DNA of 64,000 nt from Eutypa lata (Eukaryota > Ascomycota > Sordariomycetes > Xylariales > Diatrypaceae). A program made the position numbers and the translations under genes. The notes below the pieces were generated by a model. That model saw only the letters and a list, made by a program, of their open reading frames with translations, searched no databases and had not been told where the DNA came from. Shown here piece after piece: positions 36,471 through 49,955 of this stretch (its first letter is position 1; every line of letters starts with the position of its first letter). Location of the stretch: assembly GCA_022661535.1 (NCBI GenBank), contig JAKULF010000012.1, forward strand, positions 62,001 to 126,000, written 5' to 3'.

Positions 36471-37504
36471 TCAGCAAGGGCAAGTCGAAAGGGAGCTAGT
36501 GTCGATGCCTAAGTTCAATGTGTCACTCCCTCGTGGTGCGGGTAAAAGTTCCGGCTTCTGCACAATCTGGTCGACAACCTCGATGAACGGCTTCTTCACG
36601 TTCTCTCGAGTCTTGGAGCTGACCTCGCAGAATCCTGCGTCGTGGGACTCTGCAAATGCCTTGCCCTCCTCGAACGATACCACCCGGCTACCAGACGCTG
36701 CCTTGTCCAACTTGCTTCCAACCTTGATTTGATCCGAGTTAGGTAATGTAATGTAATGTAATGTAATGATTGCAGCAACAACGGGGGGTGGGTGTTATCT
36801 GTTATTTTACATACCACGTAGAGCACGGCGTTAGGGGAGGCGTTCGACCTTGCCTCGTCAACCCACTTCTCGAGACTCAAGAAACTTCTCCGATTTGAGA
36901 TGTCGTAGATGAGGATAACCCCGTGTGCGCCGCGGTAGTAACTCGTCGATAGCGTTCGGAACCTTTCCTGACCGGCCTAGTTTTGATGAGAGAGGTAATG
37001 ATGGTAGTAGTTTGGACATACAAGCAATGACCATATGTAGGTAGCTACCGGGATGGTAGGGAGTGAAAACCCGAAACTTGCTTACCGTATCGAAGATGTT
37101 TAGGCGGTATGCCTTGCCTCTCACGACTAGTTTCTTCATCTAAACCTCGCGTAAGACAGTGATAGATGATAGCTAGGCTTGGAGCTAAGAAAACGACGAC
37201 GGGGAAGCCGACTTGCTATGCTAGCTCTGATGAGTTCCATTGGAGTTCCCTCTTACCTTGAAGTCAATGCCGATGGTGGCAGTTGAACTCTCCGGATCAA
37301 ACTGATCATCGCAATATCTCAATAGCACTAGTAAGCAGTGCCGACGTTGCAAAGGTTACTTAAATGGTCTCTAGGAGGATTGACTCCGGGGTTCCATAAC
37401 GCCGGGGCCGGACCCCTGAGGACGGACTTACAAGCTGACTTGCCAGCCCCGGAAGGCCCGATGCAAAGGATCTTCAGTACAGGTAAGATCTCTTCTGATG
37501 ACAT
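36471..37504 (-). CDS. Rab18-like small GTPase
   Basis: Five exons (37432-37504, 37257-37327, 37086-37139, 36815-36976, 36471-36722) give 203 residues. G-box motifs are in order: GPSGAGKS (P-loop), TIGIDF (switch I), FDTAGQERF (switch II), GSKLDK (a variant of NKxD) and EVSSKT (SAK equivalent). The [14 protein letters not shown] stretch and the overall pattern are closest to Rab18-type proteins, which act at the ER and lipid droplets. The tail ends CPC, a CxC double geranylgeranylation signal. The NKxD loop has Ser in place of Asn, as seen in this fungal group. Intron 4 contains about five tandem TAATG units (36744-36768). Confidence 0.92.
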
Positions 37505-38596
37505 GGTGTAGAGGGGGTTATGGCGTGTCTAAAAAGAAATATGTAGTTCAGTCTGGCTGTTTATCTTGAATAAGAAAGAAGTGCTTGGTTTATTAAACAA
37601 TATGCTAGTATTACTAGGTGCTTGGTAGGTGATGATAGGATACGGATAGGGCTAAGAGGATACCAGAAAAGTGTTGGACGAGCTTCATCAAACCCGTGAT
37701 TGGGTGCGATTGATGGGATTGGTGGGAACGTCATGCGACCACTATTTTGAATAAGTACTTATTAGTAACTAACTTATTTCACTTTTACTTACCTCCATAA
37801 CACAGTTATCAGGACCGTTTATATTCAAATTGCAAGTGAATTATAGACTTATGCTAGGAGTTGAAATAATATACTCGTCATTTTGAATGCGTTAAATATT
37901 AATAAGATTCACTAATGCGTATATTTATGCCTAGATAAAACGATGCTGTCATAACGTCAGACAGTTATCTCGACAGATTTTGCAGATCATAAGACATCCA
38001 GGTCGTCTAGGTAGGTAGGTAGGCAGGTATTACTGAGCACTTAGGGAGTGCAGTTTGAGACACTACACATAATGTTTGACTGGCATGGGATTATCATTTG
38101 ATTTCAACGTTAAAAGCACGACTCACTCTATATCAAGAGACTGGGTGTACATATACGCAATGTCTCCTAACTATGCCTTAAGTGGACGGAATGACCTGGT
38201 GAATTTGTGGTGATAGTCCTCTGTGCTTACATACCTACTTGCCCAACTTGATGATGAGCAGGTTGGCCTGATGTCTTAAACACCCACGACAAGAAAATGA
38301 GACGTGTTCGCTTTCGATGTCACGACCCGCGACGTGAGCCAGTCCCTTATTCTGATGATTCTGACTAGGCCAGATAATACTTTCGTCACACAGGAGACAA
38401 CACCACATAGTAGAAAGCAATGTAGTCGTCTAGTCGCTTTTTAGAAACCCATATGTGTCAGCTAATACTCCCATTTTTCTGCTCTGAGAGGATACTGTAT
38501 TCGCGGCTACCGTGCCGCGCAAATGCAATCATAAAGTGAGACCTAATGCCATTGCAATATAACCCACGCCGTTCCATGACCGCACCTAATGACCAT
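37505..38596. other. Intergenic, about 1.1 kb
   Basis: It holds the Rab promoter and the eS1 3' flank. A run of TAGGTAGGTAGG lies near 38,010-38,028. No gene was recognised. Confidence 0.5.
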
Positions 38597-39789
38597 TTAG
38601 ACCTCTTCTAGGACACGCTCCTTGAACTCCCGCTCAACCTTCTGGCCCTCCTCGTTCGTCGTAGACTCGCCGTGCAGGTTCATCAGGGCACCCAGGTCGA
38701 ATTTGGGGGCCTTGAGGAGCTTGACCTTTCGGATGTGGACCTACGGGAAGCAACCGGGTTAGCACGACAATTCAAGAAGAAAAAGGGGGGAAATATTAGT
38801 CTGGTCATGCTGGACCGACTATAAAAGTTCACATACGTTCTGCAGAGGGTAGATGCCCTGGGTGGACTTCTCGATCTCTCGGCCGATCACCTCGGGGATC
38901 AGCTTCGACGTGAGCTGCTGAAGGGTGCATGTAGCAGCCTCCCGTTGGATGATCTCGACCATCTTTTTCCGGATAGCACGGATTTGGGATGAGGCGGCGT
39001 AGGTGGTCTTCTTGACCTGGTTGGGTCGGCGCTTAGTGAAGGCGATGGCGAAGAGACGGAGCAGGTATTCGTCAGTGGTCTTGACGGTGACGTTGGCCTC
39101 GATAAGGGTTTGCCACTTTCGCACGAGGGATCGCAGCTTGTCCGAGGTGAAGTCAAGACCGTGGAAGTTGGTGAGACAGTTCTTGCCCTGGACCTCGTCC
39201 ACCCGCAGCTTGACCTTGCGGAAAGCATGGTCCTCGTCCTTCTGCAGATCGGCTAGCGAAACCTCGACAATTCGGCCCTTCAGGGCATCGTTCGCGTTCT
39301 TCAGACCGGTCGATCGGTTGACCAGGGTCTTACCAACACTAATCACCAATAGTTAGATACACGCCGTTCTTTTCATTTCCTTGTTTGGTTGTGAGTGCAT
39401 ACTCTCGGATGTTGAAAGGCGAGGGAGCCTAAAATTGCATAAATGTTAGCATCACGATACGTTTTATAATACACCAAATCAATCAAGGACGAGAGGAATC
39501 CTGATGACATCAAGAAATTAACGTACCTTGATAGAATACCAGTCCTTGCGGGCGAAGGGATCCTGGGTTCTCTTCTTGAGACCCTTCTTGCCCTTTGACA
39601 ATCTCTTGTTCCTATTGATCGAACAGATTAGCATCAGATGCTTTCTTCCTTCGTATGTCTACCAGTCTTGATCTCGACTTGGATAAGTGTGGTAAGATAG
39701 GAAATCGGATGCGATTGAGAAGGCAAATTCGGCGGCAGGGTGGCAGGGTTGCAGGGTTTCGCAATGAATACTCACTTTCCAACAGCCAT
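38597..39789 (-). CDS. RPS1: 40S ribosomal protein eS1 (RPS1/S3Ae)
   Basis: Five exons (39776-39789, 39527-39611, 39403-39428, 38837-39338, 38597-38740) give 256 residues, the usual length. The N-terminus [39 protein letters not shown], and later [41 protein letters not shown] and [20 protein letters not shown] are diagnostic. It is a structural component of the small subunit. The first exon codes only four residues plus two bases, and three introns interrupt the first 42 codons; introns crowded at the 5' end are typical of fungal ribosomal-protein genes. Confidence 0.97.
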
Positions 39790-40834
39790 CTTTGCGAGGG
39801 GATCGTTGTTGCTCGCAATTCAGGTCGGTACCGGAGATATGGTGTTGAAGAAAGGACTGTTGACTTGGCTTGCTGGCGTGAAATGGGTGTGATTGTTTCA
39901 ATGGGGCCCAGCCGTTGTAGGAATAAATTGAGATTACAAAAATTTCAAAACTTTGTGTGCATGTGTGGGAAAATGTCGGCTGTGGCCCGAGGGGGGAAAA
40001 AACAAGAAAAATTGGGGCTTGTGGCTAGTGGCTGCTCATAGGTACCTACCTATGCGCGTAGATAAGTAATTATATGGTGGTCTGTGCGCAACGATTTAAA
40101 GTACATAGAGGTCGGGTTGGGCCAAGTACCTTTTAATGCATGAATGCACTTGTGCACATGATTCTAACAGCAGTTCAATGTTGACATAAGGAGGCACATG
40201 CTACCTGCGCCTCTAACTAAAAGACAAAGCCGTACGATTCAATATTGGTTCTCAATACCACAGTCAACATTGAAGTCAGTTCTTGTAAGCTTATCTAAAA
40301 TGTATAACATCATTGCTACAGGTAATTGATGATGTTGATCACTTCTGCATACAAGCACGTTTGGTGACTCCAGCTAGGGTAGTACAATAGTAGAGGCTAG
40401 GCCATGCGACTTGATTACCAAGAAGAATATTATTATGTATGTACAGCAGTAATCGAATAGACTATATATGATGCTCTAAGTAATAGGTATGAACCATAAC
40501 GAATCCGTAGTGCCTAGTTCGCCAAACGCCTTCGCTGGATACCCCCGTCTGCCTGCGCAGTTAAACCCGCCATGCCTAAACGCCACATGATAAAATGCCA
40601 TACACGCATGTTCTGTTGTTCCGTGTCGTGTGTCCCGTTGTTATTACAACTACCCTCGCCACCTTCGCATACATTCATTGGTGGAGGTCAGAAACGGCTC
40701 AGGCCTGCCGTTGGAATATCGTTGATGTCCCATGTACCCTTCCCTTCCCTCATCCTCTCGTGTCGGCAGAGTCTCTGTGGCTCGCATGTGTTGGCTAAGG
40801 TATGACTAGCCATCCCAAACAAACATGCAGCTCT
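39790..40834. other. Intergenic, about 1 kb
   Basis: It contains the eS1 promoter and a TACCTACCTA repeat near 40,043. Two overlapping frames around 40,572-40,805 are not convincing as genes. Confidence 0.5.
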
Positions 40835-41344
40835 TCAGAATGTCTTCTCCTCGGGTTGCTGTGTTGGCTCGTCCCACGCGTCGAAGCTGGGGAAGCTGAA
40901 ATAACATGCTGAGTCTAACTCGGGGGTCAGCGATGAGAGGTCACGATTCTTCCGCAGCCGGTAATGGCTAGAGTGAGACAAACGTTGTTGGCTGCCGTTG
41001 TGCAGCAATGTTCGTTGCGCCGCCTCGGAATGCCGACGGCCGGTCCCGTCCCCCGTTTCTATCCCAAAACTCCGGATGGACGATGGAGATGTTGGGGATA
41101 ATCTAAGGAGACCTTCGGCGGTAGAGTTGGAAATAGCAACACGGCTCAGTAGCTCGGTTGCTCGTCGACTTGTATCTGGCGCCGTTAAGACTCCCGTGCA
41201 CGAATTCGATGTGGTTATCGACGGCTCGGTGGCACAGGCTCTGAGCAGCCGTGGCCGAGAAGGCCGCCGGGTGCTACTATCCCGAGGTCTAGGTGAACAT
41301 TCCCTCCGCGACATATGGTGCGACTCTGGTAACAATGTAGCCAT
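40835..41344 (-). CDS. Small basic Ser/Arg-rich hypothetical protein
   Basis: An uninterrupted frame of 169 residues starts at the ATG at 41344 (MATLLPESHHMSRRECS). It is rich in Arg and Ser (RRPSRPRLLRACATEP, TSPSSIRSFGIETGDGTG) and ends in an acidic, aromatic tail (ACYFSFPSFDAWDEPTQQPE). No domain or membrane segment is seen; most of it would be disordered. The frame is open for another 55 codons upstream, but that part has a different, non-biased composition and probably lies in the 5' UTR. I do not recognise the protein; it may be a lineage-specific gene or a long chance frame. Confidence 0.45.
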   Translation of the reverse strand: MATLLPESHHMSRRECSPRPRDSSTRRPSRPRLLRACATEPSITTSNSCTGVLTAPDTSRRATELLSRVAISNSTAEGLLRLSPTSPSSIRSFGIETGDGTGRRHSEAAQRTLLHNGSQQRLSHSSHYRLRKNRDLSSLTPELDSACYFSFPSFDAWDEPTQQPEEKTF

Positions 41345-42504
41345 GTTGACAGTATGTGTGGTTTGTGGTTTGTGGTTGTATAACTCGCTTGTTCTCTTAC
41401 AGTCGTAGATTATGGACGAGACAGGCGCGTGATTTCGTTCTTGCGGAACACAGGCAATCTTTACATGGACACAGAGCAAGGCTCTCTTATTATTCTTATT
41501 CTCGACCACATAGCACAGTATTGTGGATAAGTTCTACCCTAGGCATTAGATCTAGTGCCACATGTCCACGGCATGGGGTTCGTCCTAACTATGTGGTTTT
41601 CATTGTATGGTCTTCCGGTCGGACTTGGGCGTAATTGTCTGCAGCAAATACGGCCCAACTGCCCCTCACACTCCCATTCACTCCCGAACATCAGAGGGGG
41701 TGGGGAATGCACTGACAATTCAGCAGATGTTTTACTACTAGGTGCAGGCATCGAACGTCCCGTCCCAGGACGGTGACAATCCTTGCCTCTCGTGTCCAGT
41801 CGTAGCCGGTCTCGACGCTGCCTCCTGCAGATAATCTCCAGTTTTCCCTGGGTCGAGGCCAACTGGCTAGTGACTGGGAGCCCTAGGAGTGGGCTATTGT
41901 AGTTAGACGACCCGAAGTTGTCAGCTTTGGACAGAAGTGGATACTCGATGCGAATGCCGTGATAATCCGCACAATCGCTAACAATCACAACGTTACCTAG
42001 GTACCTACGAGTTCGTTCGGAGCCGAATTGCTCAATCAGAGAGATATACTCATTACGGACGGCTATTAATGCCAGAAGGGTAAAAGACGCATTTCGTGTA
42101 CCGCGACAGCCATTGGAAAATCTAACCTACCTAAGTGGATAGATAGACTAACTAAAGTTCTGATGTGTGAGTAACATTCAACCAAGCCTAATGCCTAAAA
42201 TCAGCGTTGGCATCCATCCCACAGTCCAGTCACCACTTTCCCCTTGTTTGCTGTCCCCGTGGGGCAAACTACTGCTGCAAGTGTAGGCTTCCATCAACAT
42301 ATACCTTTTGAACAGGTTTGTAAATTGCGGGCATGCGGGGGCTTTGCCAACACTACCTAAGTTAGGATCCATGATACAGGAAATACAGCTTCAGCGCGTG
42401 CTACGGCAACTACGCTTGAAAATAATCCGAAGCATGCCTTAATGATCAATGCTATTTTACTTGTTAGTCATAACCTCGAGCCAAGACCAAAAGCTCGAAG
42501 ACAC
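41345..42504. other. Intergenic, about 1.2 kb
   Basis: No clear gene. A 149-codon frame on the minus strand (41539-41988) is Arg/Cys-rich with no recognisable domain. Confidence 0.4.
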
Positions 42505-45026
42505 TTACTCATCCCACATTCGGCCTTGTACAGCCTTCAGTTCCTCCTCTGTCATTCGATGTCCAGATGTGAAATAGCCTACCAAGTTAGTCCTCTCAAT
42601 ACACCACAGAAACACCAAGGAAAGAAGGAAAGTCTTCTTATAGGGCAGGTTTTCATACCAGCAGTAATCTTAGCATCAATCTCAACTCGTGAATCCGCTG
42701 GGATCAAGTCTGCGGGGAGTTCCACGCGCTCGTGGATTGGTATTCTGCTCGAACATTAGGCGGGGCTGGCTTCCAATTGTTTTCAGTCCAACCTACCCTT
42801 GACCAACAATAGCGTCATATTTCATGCTGCCGATCTATGTAAGCATTGGAGAGCATAACTGTATTGATCTCACGGGTAAGACCCACTTGCTCATGCTCAA
42901 CATCCGATCGATCTTCTTGATGCCGAGCCAATGCAGAATATCGGGCATCAGGGCTTGGAACCGCATATCCTTGACGCCGGCAACGTTCTCCGTCCGCTTG
43001 AAATAGTCCGAGGCCCGGTCTTCTCCGCGTTTTCGTGCGTTGTAGACGACTGCGGGGAATGTGTTAGCATCTTCTTACACGAGCAGCAATTCGTTCGCAC
43101 ACACGATACTATAGAAAGTTAGCTTTCTTCTATTTCTAATAGGTTCAGAGTCGCTTTTACTTTAGTAACTTCACCTAGGGCCCGTCCCTCTTTTCTGAAG
43201 TATATCACAACACCACTCCCGCCATTCTGCGCTTCCCTAACGGCTTCTTCGATACCGAAGATAAGGTAAGGTCTGCAAGTGCAAATGTCCGAACCGAACA
43301 CATCGCTACCGTTACACTATGTTATCCCGCGAGTTAGTCTGTCTACGGAAAACGGCAGTTTCTCCGGACTTACCTCGTCATGAATACGCAACGCAAGTCT
43401 CGACTTGTCGTCAGACATCTTTGCTGGGTCGCCAAAGCAGTACACAGTTAATCCACCTAGTATTTGGTATATGCCATTAGTAATGGGACGATCAATACCA
43501 TCTCTTGTAGGTTCGCCTTACCAATGGGCGGCAAGAAAACTTTAATGTCGTTACGAGTGATGAGCTATAAATATTTCAGCAGTGTACAAGCATCTATTAT
43601 AGAAAAGCGTATACCTCGGGATAACTGCCACCGGTGTGCTCGAAGAGTGAGCGACGAAGAACACCCTCGTCTAATACTGTCAGTACTGCAGAGATACTGC
43701 CGGCTTAGGGCTTAGGGATTACCTACCGATTCCGAATCTTTCGGCTACCCCGGGGAGATACCAGACCTATTTTAATAGCTGACGTTAATTTACGTCGTAT
43801 GTGATACGGAAGTATCGCCTTACCGGCTCAACAGCAAACTTAGTGACGGCGAGTTCGCCCTCCTGATTCAAACAAACCTTCCCGTCCGGGACGCTGACTA
43901 GGATTAGCTTCAGTTTGTCATGAAGGAGAGCAACGTACAGTCTTCCACTTCGGACGCTGTCTTCGAGTTCTGGGAGCTTATCGAAAGTTAGTTGCGTGTG
44001 CTCCATCAGGGGAGCTAAGTGACAATCTCACCTTCATATGTGCCTTTGTGATGGCGATAGTCGGTCGAATATCCACTATAATCTGTGAGATCAAGTATAT
44101 GCTATATTGTGAAGAATTGACATTTACCATCATCCCTATCAATGGTGTCTGCAAATAGCCACGGGGCTAAATGGCCCCAGGGATCCATGGCGACAATCTT
44201 TTTCTTGTCACCCCATTGAGGGAAAGGCCCAATATTAGCTGCTGGCTCGGTGTTGGTGAAATCGGGTCTAGTTTAGGAGTCTTCGGTTAGCTACGACATC
44301 GCCCCTAAACGGGGGTTGTGCGAGTGCTAATTTACCTGTAGTTGACATTAAGCTGTTTGCTAGCGACGGCAAGGGCGAAATAGATAGAGTATGAGCCTCC
44401 ATGTGCTAAGAAAACGGTGAGACTCTAGTTACGAATATAATCGGCACATGATGCTCACCTCCAATAGCTAGAGAGAATGGTTAGTATCAAGAGCCGGCAA
44501 CTAGAGGGGCATTTCAACAAACCATTCCGTCTACGGAGGGTAGATGAGGACCGGGACACTACCACTGGCCCTCGTTTGGAGGCATCACGAGCACCCCAAT
44601 CCAGAGGAATAGGGTCGATACCGTTCTGCTTGGGGTAGGTTCTAAAGTTTTCAGCTTATATTAAAACCAGGTTGCAAAGAGGTCCGCTCACGTTAGAATG
44701 ATGCGAGATGTGAAACCTGACTTCTGAGCTTGGACAGCCGCGGTCGCCGTAGGCGAGGAGGGGTCTGGGACGGACTCGCTAGCACTACCGGAGCGCTCCC
44801 GGTCTGTGTCCGATGGCCCCGCGGTAACACTGGTGCCCGGAGGTGCAATCCTTGAAGTGATAAAGGGACTCGGATCCTGTGCAGTCGGAGCCACAGCATC
44901 AAGTCGTTGAGAAAGGGAGTCAACTTCGGTTGCAAGTCGACGCTGGCCCTCCTGGATAGCCTCCAAGGCTTTCAAAACATCACCCATGCCCACACCGCCT
45001 TCTGTCTGTGAACCCGATGTTGACAT
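42505..45026 (-). CDS. URC1: Uracil catabolism protein 1 (GTP cyclohydrolase II-like)
   Basis: At least eight exons; the first is 44692-45026, the last 42505-42578. The N-terminal 110 residues are low-complexity with a heptad-like stretch (MGDVLKALEAIQEGQRRLAT). The core has AIGAHGGSYS and FPQWGDKKKIVAMDPWGHLA, then ECNGSDVFGSDICTCRPYL, whose three Cys match the zinc-binding C-x10-C-x-C of GTP cyclohydrolase II. IYFRKEGRALGEVTKYLVYN and KIDRMLSMSNMKYDAI follow, and the C-terminus is PADLIPADSRVEIDAKITAG then GYFTSGHRMTEEELKAVQG. This matches URC1 of the uracil degradation route described in Lachancea kluyveri, where it is essential but its exact reaction is unsettled. A uracil phosphoribosyltransferase lies 2.3 kb beyond its start. 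Confidence 0.93.
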
Positions 45027-46378
45027 ATTGATCTTAATCTAGATTAGTTGAATAGAAGATAACTTGTATGTTAAGATTCGCTGTGAGACGAATGTGTCTT
45101 TTAAAGTGATAGTTATTGGTTGAATGAATAAATAACTCTTAGACCACACTCCAACTACTTGATATATGTGTAATGCTCTCTCAGACTTATATGTTCTAAT
45201 AAAGAGACGTTGACAGTAAAAGTTGGTGAATCAGTCGAAGGTTACTATGTTTGGGTAGGTAGGTATAGCAGTGGTAGTCGGAGGGCGGTAGCATTGGGTC
45301 GTAAGTGGTAGACCCGCTACTCCCGAAGGAGCCCATATCTCTACCTACAAGTACCCAAAGCTTCTATTATGACATGGCATGTCTTGGGCCTACTGACACA
45401 ATCTACATATGTACCTAGGTAGTTATTTATGTAGGTAAGTACACTACGAGGTATGCGGAGGTGTGTGGCTATCTGGTATATGTGTGTATCTCCTATATCT
45501 AGCGGTATACCTGAGTAGTTTACGCCTATGGACATGTAATGTAAGCCTGTAGAAACCCACATACATACGGAAGAGAATGACCTGCTTGTTAACGATTTAC
45601 TTAGCATTGTACTCTAGGTACGCTGGGCGCGTACTGACTGTACAATACTCACATGCACCTTTCCGCTAATTGGTTGGAACCTTCTAATATCTCTGAAGTA
45701 ATCACAGCGGATAGCGGGTTTGAGAGGTTGTTATCAACATTCCCCACATTCCTAATAATACATACCAGACCAAACCCGATAGTCATCCTCGGCCTTGTGC
45801 ATGTTTGCATTCGGTGTGAATTTAGTGTGACTAGTGTACTTGATAAGCAGTTGGATCTCGTATGCTATAGAGAATTGCCTGGTAAGTAATACAGAGCTGA
45901 TGAATGCCAAATGCAGACTTGAACATTCCTCCGTCACTAACATCAAACTTAGGAATTTCGGAATTAGATGATTTATTTTATTCAAAGTTGATAATAAGAA
46001 TCATACGTAGAGCTGGTATGAGTACCTAGTGAACTTAGGTTTCGCTAGTGTTAACTAACTAACTTAAGTACATACATAAGCAGGGATAGGCAATGATAGG
46101 TTAACCCATCTTATCATTACCCCCTAGGCAGTTACTACAAGACAAGGCTGGGACCAGGCTTTCCCTGAAGCATCAGCCTCGAAACGTCATCGCGCCTTGC
46201 CTTTGAATTCTTTAACTTCAAAGCTTACCGTGAACAGGCGCCTATCAAGTTTGCGACACTTACCTTGAGATCAACTCCGACAATCTCCATCTAGTCAGCC
46301 AGCCGCCTGTTGGGAGCATTCACGCTACTGGGGGACAACTTCACCTCCTCTCTGTTCCATCCTTCCTAGGCCGTAGCC
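45027..46378. promoter_or_regulatory. Divergent intergenic region between URC1 and ELF1, about 1.35 kb
   Basis: It holds both promoters. TAGGTAGGTA and TACCTAGGTA repeats occur at about 45,253, 45,412 and 45,430. No specific nitrogen-regulatory site cluster was established by eye. Confidence 0.45.
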
Positions 46379-47003
46379 ATGGTGAGTTAGATTGCTGCCA
46401 AAACTGTCTTGACTAACAATTGCTGACGGCATTTCTGGCTTAACAGGGGAAACGCAAGAAGAGTTCACGAAAGCCGCAAGGTCCTAAAAAGGTACGACGC
46501 TCGAACGACTTCGAATTGAATGGCAGGTGATGGTTACGAAAAAGCTTATTCGATATTAGAACGAACCCCTACCTACGACCTTTACATGCCTGTTCTGCAA
46601 TCACGAGAAAGCCGTTACTGTCAAGATGGATAAGAAAGCTGGCGTCGGCCAATTGGATTGCAAGGTGTGCGGTCAGAAATTTCAATGCGGCATCAACTGT
46701 CAGTCAACCTCGGCATACTGTATAATTCCACTATCCGCTGACAATACCCCCTACCAGATCTATCTGCTGCCGTTGATGTCTATAGCGAATGGGTAGATGC
46801 AGCTGGTATGTATCCCCGGCATGAATCAAATTTACATGACTAACTCGGTTTCAGATGCCGTCGCAAAAGAGGACGCAGGCACAAGAGGTTCGGCATCCGC
46901 TTCAGGTTATCGGCAGGGCAGACGACAGTCTGCGGCAGAAGAAGACGAAGATGACCGCAGATATGAAGGGGACGGTATTGTAGCTGACGATGACGAGTAC
47001 TGA
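46379..47003 (+). CDS. ELF1: Transcription elongation factor ELF1 (ELOF1)
   Basis: The first coding exon is only the ATG (46379-46381), followed by GT-AG introns and exons 46447-46491, 46560 onward, and two more to 47003. The product starts [16 protein letters not shown] (basic nucleosome-binding tail), then has a zinc ribbon with [11 protein letters not shown] and [11 protein letters not shown], and YSEWVDAA, all diagnostic of Elf1, which binds RNA polymerase II and helps it pass nucleosomes. The C-terminal 60 residues are acidic ([20 protein letters not shown]), as in fungal members. It lies between URC1 (divergent) and the uracil phosphoribosyltransferase (convergent, 287 bp away). Confidence 0.95.
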
Positions 47004-47290
47004 AGTGCCGACGTGGTGTTGTGCATGTCTGGACACATCCCGGACCTGCCTAGACACATCATGAACGGCCTTAGCATGAGACTATATGGTGTGGTGCTTT
47101 TAGGAAGTCCCCATTTGTTATCATTCCTGGAGACTCAGACTCTACCTAGCCTCACCCACAAGGCTGACTAGTTACCATAACCCATGCCTGACTAGGCCTA
47201 GGATCTGGTTTAACAGCAGTGATATGTGCTATCAAACACGAATTGTCCTGCCTCACCTCCCTAGCCTTCTAAGTCTCACGCAACTAGCTA

Positions 47291-48415
<1,125 letters not shown>

Positions 48416-49955
48416 TGCACGTCGACTATGCTCCGCAGGTGTCTACCTTGAAGACATGCACATATTAGTCGGGCTCCTGCCTCTTGTGTATCGCATGAGG
48501 AGCATGTCTTCTGGCAGTCACCTACTCAAGTAATCCAATATATTCACTGGCCAAGATGCTCTTATTTATTGAAGCACATACGTTATTTGAGGTTAGATAT
48601 TTAGGGACGTGGTCAGGCTGCAGAAGTTTGAGGATGGTAAGGTCAAGTTAGCAATACCAAGAAATATGTAGGTAGGTAGTACTATGTAGGTAACTACCTA
48701 ACTATACGGCTGTCTGCGTCTGCATAGTTACATAATACATGTGCATAGTTACCTATATACATAGCTGAAGAAGACGGATAAGCTTCTATCCACAATGATG
48801 ACTACTTCGTACCTACATATCTTTCCAAGCTGGTAACATAGTAGGCGCAAGTAACCCCGCGCGCATATGTCTCATTCTGAGTCCAATATACCTGTTATGT
48901 CCATGATGCTGAAAAGCTGAAAACGATGGACTCCAACGTAAAAACTAATGCAGATAAGGCTACCTCTATTTACGTATATGATACCACCATTCTATCAGCT
49001 GGATAATTTATTCAAGCTATACTCAGATACTTAAGATTCATATATTTCCATAAATATTTAAAGTATCTATTCACGATATCTTTATATTTTCTGATGGTTC
49101 TATGTAAGTACCCAGGTAGGTAAATAATTGTATTTGTCTATGTATCCAAGGTATCAAGTTGACTTGTGGTGAACCGGCCGCTGGCATTACCTACCTACCT
49201 AGGTAGTTATATGTAGGTAGAGGTCGGGTAGGTATGAACTGCGCCCTGCCGCATCCGTTTTATCAGCAACAAATATGCACCCAATTCGGATTTACAATTT
49301 TACCTACCTCTTACTGAAACATCGCGTCACATTCCCGTCTTCTCTATTCCTATATTCCTAACACCAAGCTTAAATGCTATCTTCTTACATAGTAGGTATA
49401 GTAGCATTGGAAGGAAGCACCTCGTTTTAAGAGTGCTAACCCAGCTCTTACCGATCTACCATAATAGTCACTACCCACCCAATAGCTAAATATTTACACG
49501 ATATAATTATCCACCTATACATACACATATACATATACATTCGTATCCCAAGCCGCATGCTTTCCAGTGCACACGGATAGATAGAAACCGCATCTAACAT
49601 TCATATGCACCACCGCACGCCGCGTAACTCAACTAGTAATAGCAACTGCTCGTTCTAGGTGTTTACACTGCCTAGATACCTGGTTATTACCTGGGTATCA
49701 CTTACTATTTAAGGACCCACACCTATTGGCGCGCTTTGAGCAGTTTGCCAATCTGCACAGTTACCTACCTACATACCCATTATTGCTATTGCAGAACGCC
49801 AGAGAGGTTGAACAAGTCAACTAAGCACCACCTTGCTTCATTGGCCTATCTGAATCTCTTCTTAATTCTGACTGGATCGCCTAGCCCTTCCTCCCCCTCT
49901 CCCTATGAATAGCCGACCATTCGTGAGCGAGACCCCATCGCGTTAATTAGCCAGG
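48416..49955. promoter_or_regulatory. Divergent intergenic region, about 1.5 kb, dense TAGGTA repeats
   Basis: It holds the promoters of the uracil phosphoribosyltransferase (minus) and the WAPL gene (plus). TAGGTAGG/CCTACCTA units occur repeatedly, for example at about 48,671, 49,115, 49,190-49,235 and 49,765. No gene was recognised. Confidence 0.5.

Noticed and set aside
40572..40805. Overlapping frames with hydrophobic stretches
   Set aside because: Two different frames overlap, neither resembles a protein family.
41539..41988. 149-codon minus-strand frame
   Set aside because: Arg/Cys-rich composition without domain, no splice support; likely chance.
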